Shown here piece by piece: positions 1-7,713 of a DNA stretch of 37,353 nt. The number at the start of each line of letters is the position of its first letter. The first letter of the stretch is position 1. The translations under genes were made by a program, and so were the position numbers. This DNA is from an uncultured Clostridiaceae bacterium (GTDB lineage: Bacteria; Bacillota; Clostridia; Lachnospirales; Lachnospiraceae). The notes under the pieces are model-generated. The model made no database searches. It was not told the DNA's origin and saw only the letters and a list, made by a program, of their open reading frames with translations. The stretch is taken from assembly GCA_949948825.1 (NCBI GenBank), contig CATLIJ010000002.1, positions 1 to 37,353 on the forward strand. Direction: 5' to 3'.

Positions 1-323
1 AGCTGACGCCTCTCCACACTCATAGTCTCCGGCATCACAATAATAATCCGGTATCCTCTTGCTGCTGCCATCAAAGCCAGCCCAATCCCCGTATTTCCAG
101 AAGTGGGTTCAATAATCACAGATCCCTGCTTTAAAATCCCCCTCGCCTCCGCATCCTCCACCATGGCCTTAGCCACCCTATCCTTCACTGACCCGGCAGG
201 ATTCAGATATTCCAGCTTTGCCAACACACGTGCCTTCAGCCTATATTCCTTCTCCAGATGGGTCATTTCCAGCAAAGGCGTCCTTCCGATTAACTGCTCT
301 GCCGAAGTGTAAATTTTGCTCAT
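1..323 (-). CDS. cysK: Cysteine synthase A (O-acetylserine sulfhydrylase), 5' part only
   Basis: This PLP enzyme converts O-acetylserine and sulfide to cysteine in the cytoplasm. I translated the minus strand from the ATG at 321-323, which gives a protein starting [20 protein letters not shown]. The family motif NPAGSVKDR, with the PLP-binding lysine, is present. The substrate-loop motif [10 protein letters not shown] is also present. The reading frame runs off the window edge at base 1, so only about 107 of roughly 300 residues are seen. The ORF track lists only an antisense shadow here. A purine-rich AAGGGA lies seven bases upstream of the ATG, and a consensus promoter lies about 100 bases further up. 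The gene is divergent from the GntR operon. Confidence 0.93.
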   Translation of the reverse strand, partial: MSKIYTSAEQLIGRTPLLEMTHLEKEYRLKARVLAKLEYLNPAGSVKDRVAKAMVEDAEARGILKQGSVIIEPTSGNTGIGLALMAAARGYRIIIVMPETMSVERRQ

Positions 324-424
324 AATTTAGTCCCTTCTTTCCTCCGATTCCTTGTGATATTCTTTCTCCGATGCTTATTTCCTACTGGTTTTATCTTAAT
401 TCATATTATTTTAGTATGTTATAA

Positions 425-453
425 ATCATAAACCCTTCCACCAGATTTGTCAA
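425..453 (-). promoter_or_regulatory. Sigma-A promoter of cysK
   Basis: On the minus strand TTGACA (448-453) is separated by exactly 17 bases from TATGAT (425-430). The predicted transcript has a leader of about 95 nt before the cysK ATG. I see no T-box or other riboswitch signature in that leader. Confidence 0.7.
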
Positions 454-511
454 CAGATTTTCATTCCCTTAATCACAAAAATAAAATAATCTTTACAATA
501 TATTTTCACTT

Positions 512-558
512 AACAGTATATAACAGTTGACAACAGTAATAAACTGTTATATACTGTT
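512..558 (+). promoter_or_regulatory. Consensus promoter embedded in a perfect 17-bp inverted repeat (GntR operator)
   Basis: AACAGTATATAACAGTT (512-528) and its exact reverse complement AACTGTTATATACTGTT (542-558) are separated by 13 bases. A TTGACA -35 box (527-532) begins in the left arm. A TATACT -10 box (550-555), 17 bases downstream, lies in the right arm. A dimeric regulator bound here would cover both promoter elements. The first downstream gene encodes a GntR/YtrA-type regulator, so autorepression is the natural reading. Transcription should start near 562, almost at the ribosome binding site, leaving a leader of about 16 nt. Confidence 0.85.
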
Positions 559-577
559 TACAAGAAAGGAGATGCCC

Positions 578-952
578 ATGGATTTAATCATCAACCACTC
601 TTCCATGCAGCCCATTTATGAACAGATCTCAGGACAAATAAAGGAAAAAATCTTAAAAGGAGATCTGAAAGAGGGAGCCAACCTGCCTTCGGTCCGCACC
701 CTTGCCAAAGAACTACGGGTCAGCGCCCTGACAGTAAAGAAATCCTATGACACTTTAGAACAAGAAGGATTTATCATCACAATCCATGGAAAAGGGAGCT
801 TTATTGCCAGTACAGGCCCGGAACAAATGATGGAAGAAAAAAGAAAAGAAATTGAAAACGAATTTGAACATACAATCCGCAAAGCCAAAAGCTGCGGTAT
901 GAATCACAAAGAAATTGATGAACTTTTTCATATTATACTGGAGGATTCCTGA
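578..952 (+). CDS. GntR family (YtrA subfamily) transcriptional regulator
   Basis: This is a short DNA-binding repressor of the YtrA type. Residues about 10-75 form the GntR winged helix (PIYEQISGQIKEKILKG, then LPSVRTLAKELRVSALTV). A short helical tail replaces the large effector domain of other GntR proteins. The track start at 527 is too early, because it lies upstream of the predicted transcription start. I use the ATG at 578, six bases after AGAAAGGAG, giving 124 residues, which is normal for YtrA proteins. Its stop codon overlaps the ATG of the ABC ATPase gene (952), showing translational coupling. YtrA regulators usually repress the ABC transporter operon they head. The inducing signal is unknown; cell-wall-active compounds are common for this family. 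Confidence 0.9.
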   Translation: MDLIINHSSMQPIYEQISGQIKEKILKGDLKEGANLPSVRTLAKELRVSALTVKKSYDTLEQEGFIITIHGKGSFIASTGPEQMMEEKRKEIENEFEHTIRKAKSCGMNHKEIDELFHIILEDS

Positions 953-1800
953 TGCTGAAACTAAATAATATAGAAAAACAATATCCCCAATTCCACTTAA
1001 AATGCTCTCTCAAAGTGCCCGAAAACCGCATCACTGCGCTAATCGGACCCAACGGAGCCGGTAAGACCACCACCTTCAAAGCTATTTTAGGGCTGATTCA
1101 TTTAGACAAAGGAGACATTCATATTTTTAATAAGCCAGCCGAAAGACTGACTTCCAAAGACCGGGCCTTGATTGGAGTTGCTTTGTCAGATTCCAACTTC
1201 AGCGGTTATCTGACCATTCAGGATGTGATTTCCATGATCACTCCTCTTTACCCGGAATTTAATAAAGAACAATTTGTAAACAACTGCATGCAATTTAACC
1301 TTCCTCTCAACAAAAAAATCAAAGAATTTTCAACCGGAATGAAGGCAAAATTAAAAATTCTCACAGCTGTCTCACACAATGCAAGGCTATTGATTCTGGA
1401 TAAGCCTACCGCAGGTCTGGACGTGCTGGCACGGCAGGAAATACTGGATATCCTCCGGGAATATATGCTCCCGGGAGACCGCTCTGTATTAATCAGTTCC
1501 CACATATCCAGCGATCTGGAAGAACTTTGCGATGATATTTATTTGATTCATCAGGGACAAATACTTCTATATGAAGAGACTCACACTCTCCTGGACTGTT
1601 ACGGAATCTTAAAAGTCACAGAAGAACAATACAAAACCCTAGACCAAACCTATCTGATTCAGAAAAAGAAGGAATCCTATGGATACAGTCTGCTAACCAG
1701 TCAAAAACAATATTATCAGGAAAATGCACCTGAACTGTCCATAGAAAAATGCACCATTGATGAAATGATTTTAATGATGATTAAGGGAGAATCCATATGA
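952..1800 (+). CDS. ABC transporter ATP-binding protein (YtrB/BcrA-like)
   Basis: This is the nucleotide-binding subunit of an ABC-2 type exporter, acting at the inner face of the membrane with the following permease. Walker A GPNGAGKTT lies at about residues 33-41. The signature is FSTGMKAK, a variant of LSGGQ typical of this subfamily. The switch region is SSHIS. The Walker B segment reads LLILDKPTAGLD, so the catalytic glutamate position (residue 151) is lysine, encoded by AAG at 1402-1404. That is a single base from GAG. If correct, ATP hydrolysis should be strongly impaired, although the rest of the fold looks intact. The C-terminal 80 residues are a divergent extension common in this group. 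The gene overlaps the permease gene by ATGA. Confidence 0.9.
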   Translation: MLKLNNIEKQYPQFHLKCSLKVPENRITALIGPNGAGKTTTFKAILGLIHLDKGDIHIFNKPAERLTSKDRALIGVALSDSNFSGYLTIQDVISMITPLYPEFNKEQFVNNCMQFNLPLNKKIKEFSTGMKAKLKILTAVSHNARLLILDKPTAGLDVLARQEILDILREYMLPGDRSVLISSHISSDLEELCDDIYLIHQGQILLYEETHTLLDCYGILKVTEEQYKTLDQTYLIQKKKESYGYSLLTSQKQYYQENAPELSIEKCTIDEMILMMIKGESI

Positions 1801-2450
1801 AAGGACTGTTGATCAAAGACTTTAAATTACTGAAAAACCAGGGCAAATTTCTCTTTATTATATTTATAATGGCAAATATATTTCTGTTTTTTGAGTCTGG
1901 CAGCTCAGGTTTTATTGCAAGCTATATGACATTTGTCTTTTCCATGTTTGCGCTTAATACCCTCAGCTACGACAGCTATGATAATGGAATGCCATTTTTA
2001 CTTTCCCTTCCCATAACCCGCAAAACCTATGTAACAGAAAAATATATATTTTCCCTGTTTTTATCCATCAGCTCCTGGCTTGTATCCATTTTGCTCCGCC
2101 TGATCTTTTTAACCATACAAACCAGCTTAAAAGAAAATGTCATCTTGTTATATGCAGACCCCATTTACCTGATATTATCCATTGTTTCTCTGTCCATTGC
2201 CATACCCATTCACCTGAAATACGGACAGGAAAAAGGACACATTATTTTCTTTGGAATACTGGGGGCCATATTTCTGACCATTTTCACTGCCATCAGAGTC
2301 GGACTGAACACTCATCTCCTGCACAACCTGATAAACAGGATGATGCATCATACCGGAAGAACCATAATCCTATTATGTATCATTTGTATTTCTATTTTTG
2401 CAATATCCTATATATTGTCCTTACGGATAATGAAACGAAAAGAATTTTAA
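1797..2450 (+). CDS. ABC-2 type transporter permease
   Basis: This membrane subunit of 217 residues starts at the ATG that overlaps the stop of the ATPase gene. Hydrophobic segments are visible near residues 20-35, 40-55, 85-105, 120-138, 145-165 and 190-208, so about six membrane spans. It resembles the small ABC-2 permeases (ABC2_membrane_2/YtrC-like) that accompany YtrA regulators. The substrate cannot be deduced. Related operons respond to peptide antibiotics or wall stress, but that is only family knowledge. A bidirectional terminator follows. Confidence 0.8.
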   Translation: MKGLLIKDFKLLKNQGKFLFIIFIMANIFLFFESGSSGFIASYMTFVFSMFALNTLSYDSYDNGMPFLLSLPITRKTYVTEKYIFSLFLSISSWLVSILLRLIFLTIQTSLKENVILLYADPIYLILSIVSLSIAIPIHLKYGQEKGHIIFFGILGAIFLTIFTAIRVGLNTHLLHNLINRMMHHTGRTIILLCIICISIFAISYILSLRIMKRKEF

Positions 2451-2488
2451 TGATTATTATACAATAAAATACTTAATTCCTATTTCAA

Positions 2489-2521
2489 AAAAAGGGCCTA
2501 TCGCAAAGATAAGCTCTTTTT
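2489..2521. terminator. Bidirectional terminator between convergent operons
   Basis: AAAAAGGGCCTATC, GCAAA, GATAAGCTCTTTTT forms a 14-bp stem with one wobble and one mismatch. It is flanked by A and T runs, so it can work for the ABC operon on the plus strand and the unknown operon on the minus strand. Confidence 0.7.
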
Positions 2522-3122
2522 ATTGGGTAGCTATGCTCTTTTCATTATCAATAGGCGTGAATAACGGTAGCTTTGATGCTCTTTCCACAAGAAGTCCATA
2601 TAAATTTGCCATAGAGAGTACATTAAAATTATGATATATCTCGGAAAAAAATAAATCCTTATATACACTCATTAAAAAATCATCATCTCCTTCATACAAT
2701 TCTGTTATTCCTAATTCTTTAAAATAAAAAATTGGCTGTTCTATACTGGCAATATCTTCTTCTTTGTAATCCTGCAGAATGGACCCAATTGCCATAAAAA
2801 AGGCCAGTCTCTGTTTAAGATAATATATATCATATTTCTTTTTCATATTATAATTGTAATTAAGAGGCTCAGATTTAATAATTGCATAAGTCAAAACCGA
2901 TGCACGTTTATACCTGCTTAACTTTTTTTGTGTTTCTTTAAAATATGAATCCTTTACAATACATTTAATCGCTTCATAGGTTTTGTGAATCTGTTCAGCC
3001 GCTCCCATTTTTATAGTACAAATTGAGCCTATCTTCCTCTCAATTTGTCCATCAAAAAAAGTAAGTGTGTACCAATTTTCACTCCAAACATTCCAAAATT
3101 CAATAAATTTTTCCGATGTCAT
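2520..3122 (-). CDS. Hypothetical protein, last gene of an unknown three-gene operon
   Basis: The product has 200 residues, is mostly charged and aromatic, and has no signal peptide or membrane span that I can see. The N-terminus (SEKFIEFWNVWSENWYTLTF) and the middle (LSRYKRASVLTYAII, LKQRLAFFMAIGSIL) look alpha-helical. The mid-section could be a HEPN-like helical bundle, but I do not recognise a catalytic motif. It begins ten bases after the stop of the upstream small membrane-protein gene, so the three genes from 3841 to 2520 are probably one transcript. The DNA is AT-rich compared with the housekeeping genes around it, consistent with acquired DNA. No function is assigned. Confidence 0.65.
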   Translation of the reverse strand: MTSEKFIEFWNVWSENWYTLTFFDGQIERKIGSICTIKMGAAEQIHKTYEAIKCIVKDSYFKETQKKLSRYKRASVLTYAIIKSEPLNYNYNMKKKYDIYYLKQRLAFFMAIGSILQDYKEEDIASIEQPIFYFKELGITELYEGDDDFLMSVYKDLFFSEIYHNFNVLSMANLYGLLVERASKLPLFTPIDNEKSIATQ

Positions 3123-3132
3123 TTCAACACTC

Positions 3133-3351
3133 TCACATTCCTATTTTTGTAACATCGATCTTAAAAATTTTTTTGTTATTTAATGAAGTGCCTCTATTAG
3201 AAACCCCATACAACTGCCTGTTCCTTTTTACATATTCCTGTTCCTCACTATTATTATTTAAATTATTATTCCCAATGCCTTCTTTTACATATAAATGCCC
3301 TATGATGTAAAATACAGCAATTATTAATATAATAAGAGCTATCCTCATCAT
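3133..3351 (-). CDS. Small single-span membrane protein, unknown function
   Basis: The product has 72 residues. It begins with one hydrophobic segment (about residues 3-22, IALIILIIAVFYIIGHLYV) followed by a hydrophilic, Asn- and Lys-rich tail, which suggests an N-terminal membrane anchor. GAGGTG lies just upstream of tandem ATG codons (3351 and 3348). The second ATG has the better spacing, so the true product may be one residue shorter. It is the middle gene of the operon, seven bases after the four-span protein gene. I know of no family for it. Confidence 0.55.
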   Translation of the reverse strand: MMRIALIILIIAVFYIIGHLYVKEGIGNNNLNNNSEEQEYVKRNRQLYGVSNRGTSLNNKKIFKIDVTKIGM

Positions 3352-3358
3352 TTACACC

Positions 3359-3841
3359 TCACTTTACCTCTATACAACTTTCTACAATATCATCAAACGA
3401 CAAATGATGCCTATTATTTTCATGCAATCTATTCTTGCTCTTCTTATAATATGCACAGATTTCAGGTATCGTTATCCCCCCGAAAACAACACAAATACCA
3501 CACGCAAAAATAAAATAATCAAATGATTGCTCACCCAAAAAAGCTACCGATGAATTAAATACAATATCATACAGATATGTAATACTCCCATTTTGGACAA
3601 TATTACTTGTCAATCCAAGAAAAAAGCATATACCACCAGCTATCCCTGCAATTGTCACTAAAATAATAGTATATTTGGTTAGCTGCATTTCTCTTTTCCG
3701 TACCGAATCCACGATCCAAGTACTTGATGTTACAATTACAGGCAACAGCGAAAACATGGTTGCCTCACATGGATATACCAATGTTATAAGCAGACACACC
3801 GCATTTATCACTGCTGCAATTATTTTGATTAAGACTTCCAT
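3359..3841 (-). CDS. Hypothetical membrane protein, about four spans
   Basis: The product has 160 residues with hydrophobic segments near residues 3-22, 26-45, 57-80 and 107-127. The acidic, His-containing tail (HHLSFDDIVESC) is predicted to be cytoplasmic. A strong GGGGGG precedes the ATG by seven bases. It is the first gene of the three-gene operon. I do not recognise the family. A membrane protein, a single-span protein and a soluble helical protein in one tight operon could form a small membrane complex, but that is inference from layout only. Confidence 0.6.
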   Translation of the reverse strand: MEVLIKIIAAVINAVCLLITLVYPCEATMFSLLPVIVTSSTWIVDSVRKREMQLTKYTIILVTIAGIAGGICFFLGLTSNIVQNGSITYLYDIVFNSSVAFLGEQSFDYFIFACGICVVFGGITIPEICAYYKKSKNRLHENNRHHLSFDDIVESCIEVK

Positions 3842-3999
3842 TTCGCATCCCCCCAGTTCTTTAAAAATAATTGATTTTTCTCTTTTTGCATATTATGTTA
3901 AAAGGAATATATCATGTTGTCTGCAAGCTCGTTAATTTATTCTATCATAACAATAACCTTTCTACAAGTGTTAAAAATATCTGTTACTGAGCTTTTGTT

Positions 4000-4878
4000 T
4001 CAACTCTCTCCCCCCAGCAACCCCTGATAAACCTCCCTCTTTCCAATCCCCCTATCCTTAGCCACCTGCTTCATAGCCTCCTTTTTCCCCATCCCCTGGC
4101 CAAGATACATTTCCATATGCTCCTCCAAAGAAAGCTCCTCCCAGGATTTCTCCTGCTCCCTCTTTAGATCCGCAATCCTTCTTCCCTCAATTACAATCAC
4201 ACACTCCCCCTTTGGTTCCTCCTTTTGATACCGTTCTAGGGCCTCCCGAAAATTGGTAACAAACACCTCCTCATGCTTTTTCGTAAGCTCTCTGCATATA
4301 GTAATCCTTCTGTCCTCCCCCAATGCCTGCCCCAGCTCCTCAAGAGTCTTAATCATATGATGAGGCGCTTCATATAAAACAATGGTTCTTGTCTCCTCCT
4401 GAAGCTCCCTTATAATCCACTGCCGCTCCTTCTTATCCACTGGCAAAAAAGCCTCAAAACAAAATCTTCTGGTACCAAGACCAGAAAGAGTCAAGGCAGT
4501 CACACATGCAGCAGCTCCCGGCAGAGAAGTCACCTCAATTCCAACTTCATAACACTCTCTCACCAGCTCCTCTCCTGGATCAGAAATTCCCGGCGTGCCT
4601 GCATCTGTCACCAGAGCAACCTTCCTTCCCTTTAACATTTGGTCCACCAGATATTTTCCCTTATCCTTCTTATTAAACTTATGGTAACTGGTCATGGGAG
4701 TATGAATTTCAAAATAATTCAGAAGCTTCATACTGTTTCTGGTATCCTCCGCTGCAATCAAATCCACCTTTTTCAATGTATTCACAACCCGAAACGTAAT
4801 ATCCTCCAGATTACCAATGGGCGTTGCACACAAATATAATTTTCCTAACGCTTTATCCACAATCCTCCTGCCCTCCAT
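4000..4878 (-). CDS. rsmI: 16S rRNA (cytidine1402-2'-O)-methyltransferase RsmI
   Basis: RsmI uses S-adenosylmethionine to 2'-O-methylate C1402 in the decoding centre of 16S rRNA. The tetrapyrrole-methylase-like fold is evident from LYLCATPIGNLEDITFR at the N-terminus, AAEDTRNSMKLLNYF, LVTDAGTPGISDPG and LPGAAACVTALTLSGL. The track starts at a TTG (4884). I use the in-frame ATG at 4878. A GTG at 4860 directly after AGGAGG, giving VDKALGKLYLCATP, is an alternative and fits family N-termini well. The order holB, ricT, methyltransferase, rsmI matches the Bacillus yaaT-yabB-yabC neighbourhood. About 290 residues is the usual length. Confidence 0.94.
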   Translation of the reverse strand: MEGRRIVDKALGKLYLCATPIGNLEDITFRVVNTLKKVDLIAAEDTRNSMKLLNYFEIHTPMTSYHKFNKKDKGKYLVDQMLKGRKVALVTDAGTPGISDPGEELVRECYEVGIEVTSLPGAAACVTALTLSGLGTRRFCFEAFLPVDKKERQWIIRELQEETRTIVLYEAPHHMIKTLEELGQALGEDRRITICRELTKKHEEVFVTNFREALERYQKEEPKGECVIVIEGRRIADLKREQEKSWEELSLEEHMEMYLGQGMGKKEAMKQVAKDRGIGKREVYQGLLGGES

Positions 4879-4910
4879 CCACAATCACTCTCTGTATTGT
4901 CCCCAACTGC

Positions 4911-5666
4911 TTAATAACCATATACCGTACAAATTTCCTCTGAGTACACTCCAGGCTCCTGAAATACCACAATAGGAGCTTCCACCTCCATCATGGCTCC
5001 TCCTCCCTTCACGGCCTCAATCAATACCATATTCGCATCCTTATCCACAAATGGATGGACCATTTTCATTCTTTTTGGCTCCAGATTATACTTTTTCAAA
5101 ACACAGATAATCTCTGCCAGACGTCTTGGGCGATGTACAAGATAAAATCTTCCTCCTGTCCTCAAAACAAGCCCTGTTTCCCTCACCACATCCTCCCAGG
5201 TACAAAGAATCTCATGGCGGGAAATTGCCTTTACCAGATTGGGATTTTTCATCCCATGCTGATTCACCATATAAGGAGGATTTGATGTAACAACGTCAAA
5301 AGAAGCCCTGCCGAATATCCGGCTGGCTTCCTTAATATCTCCCTGTACAATCCTCACCCGTTCCTCCAGCCCATTGAGCCGTACACTTCTCTCCGCCATC
5401 TCTGCAATGGCCTCCTGAATTTCCAGGCCAGTAAAATGCTTTCCCTTTGTCTTGGCTTCCAGCAAAATCGGAAGAATCCCTGTGCCAGATCCAAGATCCA
5501 GCACACATTCTCCTTCCCTCACCTGGGTAAATCCTGACAAAAGCACTGCATCCATGCCAAAACAAAACCCTTTTTTCTTTTGGATAATCTGGTAATGATT
5601 TCTCTGTAAATCATCCACCCTCTCATCCTCCCCAATCTCCACAGGAACCCTTTGAAAACTACTCAT
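4911..5666 (-). CDS. yabB: TrmN6-type tRNA/RNA (adenine-N6) methyltransferase
   Basis: This is a class I SAM-dependent methyltransferase of the TrmN6/YfiC family, which methylates N6 of adenosine-37 in a valine tRNA in Escherichia coli. The Firmicute substrate is less certain. The SAM-binding motif VLDLGSGTGILPILLEAK lies at about residues 53-70. The catalytic motif NPPYMV, typical of amino-group methylases, lies near residue 130. The start overlaps the end of ricT by eight bases, so the genes are coupled. The ribosome binding site at this ATG is weak. An internal GTG (VDDLQRNHY) preceded by GGGGAGG is a possible alternative. Bacillus has yabB in the same place. The symbol is given by synteny. 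Confidence 0.88.
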   Translation of the reverse strand: MSSFQRVPVEIGEDERVDDLQRNHYQIIQKKKGFCFGMDAVLLSGFTQVREGECVLDLGSGTGILPILLEAKTKGKHFTGLEIQEAIAEMAERSVRLNGLEERVRIVQGDIKEASRIFGRASFDVVTSNPPYMVNQHGMKNPNLVKAISRHEILCTWEDVVRETGLVLRTGGRFYLVHRPRRLAEIICVLKKYNLEPKRMKMVHPFVDKDANMVLIEAVKGGGAMMEVEAPIVVFQEPGVYSEEICTVYGY

Positions 5667-6567
5667 CCAACTTTGATTTCCCCTCTTTTTTCTCCAGTGC
5701 CTCCAGCTTTTTAAGCTCTGCGTCCTCCACCTCTGTCTTTTTCTTTCTCTTTCTCGGCTTAAACCGAAGCTGATCTACCTTATATTCCCGAATCTCCTTC
5801 TCATCATGATTCACCGTAACAATAAGCTTCACCTGCTGGCGCAGCACATTAACACTCTGAACCTCCCCCTTTAATCCATCGTCTGTAGTGACAAAATCTC
5901 CCACATTGGGAAGCTTGCTGTTCAGATATTCATATGTCTCCTCCTCATTTTTCAGGCAGCACATCAGTCTTCCGCACACACCAGAAATTTTAGTAGGATT
6001 CAAAGACAAATTTTGTTCCTTTGCCATTCGGATGGAAACTGGAATAAACTCTGACAAATAAGCATGGCAGCAAAGTTCACGGCCGCAGATTCCCACACCT
6101 CCTACAATTTTAGTCTCATCCCGCACTCCAACCTGACGCAATTCAATTCTGGTCTTAAACACAGACGCCAGATCCTTTACTAACTCTCTGAAATCAATCC
6201 TGCCATCTGCAGTAAAATAAAACAAAATTTTATTGTTATCAAAAGTATATTCCACATCAATCAGCTTCATCTCAAGGCCATGCTTCTGAATCTTCTCCTG
6301 ACAGATCACAAAAGCCTCCTTTTCTTTTCTCCGGTTATTTTCTTCCTTTCCCCGGTCCTCCTCGGTTGCCAATCGAATTACGGATTTCAACGGCTGAATT
6401 ACCTTGCTGTCCTCTACCTCCCGGTTTCCCAGCACCACATATCCATATTCTATCCCTCTGGCTGTCTCCACAATCACATGGTCTCCGCTGTTAATCTCCA
6501 TATCTCCCGGCCCAAAATAGTAGACCTTTCCGCCAGTTCGAAACCTTACGCCAATCACTGTCACCAT
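5659..6567 (-). CDS. ricT: RicT (YaaT), PSP1-domain regulatory iron-sulfur complex subunit
   Basis: In Bacillus, RicT forms the Y-complex with RicA and RicF. That complex binds iron-sulfur clusters and directs RNase Y-dependent processing, sporulation, competence and biofilm control. The PSP1 domain spans about residues 30-230. The cysteine clusters VGICGRELCCHAY and GVCGRLMCCL supply the expected cluster ligands. The C-terminal 40 residues are a Lys/Glu-rich tail. The ATG at 6567 gives 302 residues, slightly longer than Bacillus YaaT. It lies between holB and the TrmN6-type gene, the conserved order. RicA and RicF are not encoded in this window. Confidence 0.93.
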   Translation of the reverse strand: MVTVIGVRFRTGGKVYYFGPGDMEINSGDHVIVETARGIEYGYVVLGNREVEDSKVIQPLKSVIRLATEEDRGKEENNRRKEKEAFVICQEKIQKHGLEMKLIDVEYTFDNNKILFYFTADGRIDFRELVKDLASVFKTRIELRQVGVRDETKIVGGVGICGRELCCHAYLSEFIPVSIRMAKEQNLSLNPTKISGVCGRLMCCLKNEEETYEYLNSKLPNVGDFVTTDDGLKGEVQSVNVLRQQVKLIVTVNHDEKEIREYKVDQLRFKPRKRKKKTEVEDAELKKLEALEKKEGKSKLDE

Positions 6568-6590
6568 ATAATCAGTTCTCCCTTATCCTT

Positions 6591-7595
6591 TTAATGATTA
6601 TTTCTTCCCAAATCTTTCATTGACAAAAGCATCAGCTCCATAACCAGTTCCATATTCACATTGGAATGCAGACGCATTCGTGTTCTGGTAATAGAATCTA
6701 AAATTCTTTCCAAACCATCATAAGCAGCCAGATTACTGACCTCACTTATAGAGTTACATTCATCCTTAAAAATCAGCAAACTCTCATCTTTTGTAACTTT
6801 ATAAAGCAGAACATCCCGATACCACATTTGTATAAAATCAAGACACTCCTCAATATCCAGCTTGTCCTCTTTTAACATACGGATAAAATCAAGAATCTCA
6901 GAAATATCCATACAGTGAATCTTTTTCAGCACTTTTAAAATTTCCTGAATCATAACCTGAAAATCTTCTGAATCTGAAATAGAAATCGCCTTGCCAAGAT
7001 TCCCCCTTGCAAATGCCACATAAATATCTGCATCCGGCCCGCTTACCTGTCTCTTTTCTGTCAGATAAGCTCTCACCATCTCATCCTTCAGCGGCTTCAC
7101 CTTTAACTGGACACATCGGGAAAGTATGGTTGGCAAAAAAGCCTCCTGACTGGTAGTCAATAAAATCAAAACTGCATAAGAAGGCGGTTCCTCAATGGTT
7201 TTTAAAAGCGCATTCTGAGCCTGTACTGTCATCTTTTCCGCTTCATCCACAATATAAATTTTATATGGACTGCTGTAAGGCATAATAAATATCGTATCAT
7301 AAATCTGCTTCCGTATATCCTCCACTCCTATACTGGAAGGCTTTTCATGAGTCACATAAATCAGATCCGGGTGATTGCCGCTTAACACCTGCTTACAGGC
7401 ATGACAAGCCATACATCCTTCCCCTCTGTTCTCCTCACATAACAATGACAATGCAAACGCACGGGCAAGAGATTTCTTTCCCATTCCCGCCTCTCCGTTA
7501 AAAATATACGCATGAGAGACCATCCCCGTCTGCACCGCTTTCTGCAGATGTCCCTTAATTGAATCATGTCCAAGAATATCCTTAAAACCCGGCAT
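6591..7595 (-). CDS. holB: DNA polymerase III delta' subunit
   Basis: HolB is part of the clamp loader that opens the beta clamp (dnaN, also in this window) during replication. I start at the ATG at 7595 (MPGFKDILGHDSIKGHLQ), five bases after AAAGGAG. The upstream track start at 7637 lies before the predicted transcription start. The P-loop is GEAGMGKKS. Zinc-binding cysteines are seen in LLCEENRGEGCMACHAC. The DEAEKMT box and the TTSQEAFLPTILSRC segment, equivalent to sensor 1 and SRC, are present. The length of 334 residues is normal. It is the first gene of the holB-ricT-yabB-rsmI transcript. Confidence 0.95.
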   Translation of the reverse strand: MPGFKDILGHDSIKGHLQKAVQTGMVSHAYIFNGEAGMGKKSLARAFALSLLCEENRGEGCMACHACKQVLSGNHPDLIYVTHEKPSSIGVEDIRKQIYDTIFIMPYSSPYKIYIVDEAEKMTVQAQNALLKTIEEPPSYAVLILLTTSQEAFLPTILSRCVQLKVKPLKDEMVRAYLTEKRQVSGPDADIYVAFARGNLGKAISISDSEDFQVMIQEILKVLKKIHCMDISEILDFIRMLKEDKLDIEECLDFIQMWYRDVLLYKVTKDESLLIFKDECNSISEVSNLAAYDGLERILDSITRTRMRLHSNVNMELVMELMLLSMKDLGRNNH

Positions 7596-7619
7596 GTCAA
7601 CTCCTTTCATACACAAAAA

Positions 7620-7648
7620 AGTATAACATAAAATCAAACATCTGTATA
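7620..7648 (-). promoter_or_regulatory. Promoter of the holB-ricT operon
   Basis: On the minus strand TATACA (7643-7648), a 17-base spacer and TATACT (7620-7625) with an extended TGT preceding it form a plausible promoter. The transcript would begin near 7613, giving an 18-nt leader that contains the ribosome binding site. This supports the holB start at 7595. Confidence 0.6.
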
Positions 7649-7713
7649 GAAAAATCCATTTCCAACAGCTCCATTTATCCCTGCTGCCAAACCGTCAGGA
7701 ATATCTTCTTTGT

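Noticed and set aside
103-312. 69-codon plus-strand ORF
   Set aside because: It is antisense to the cysK coding sequence, which has clear family motifs on the minus strand.
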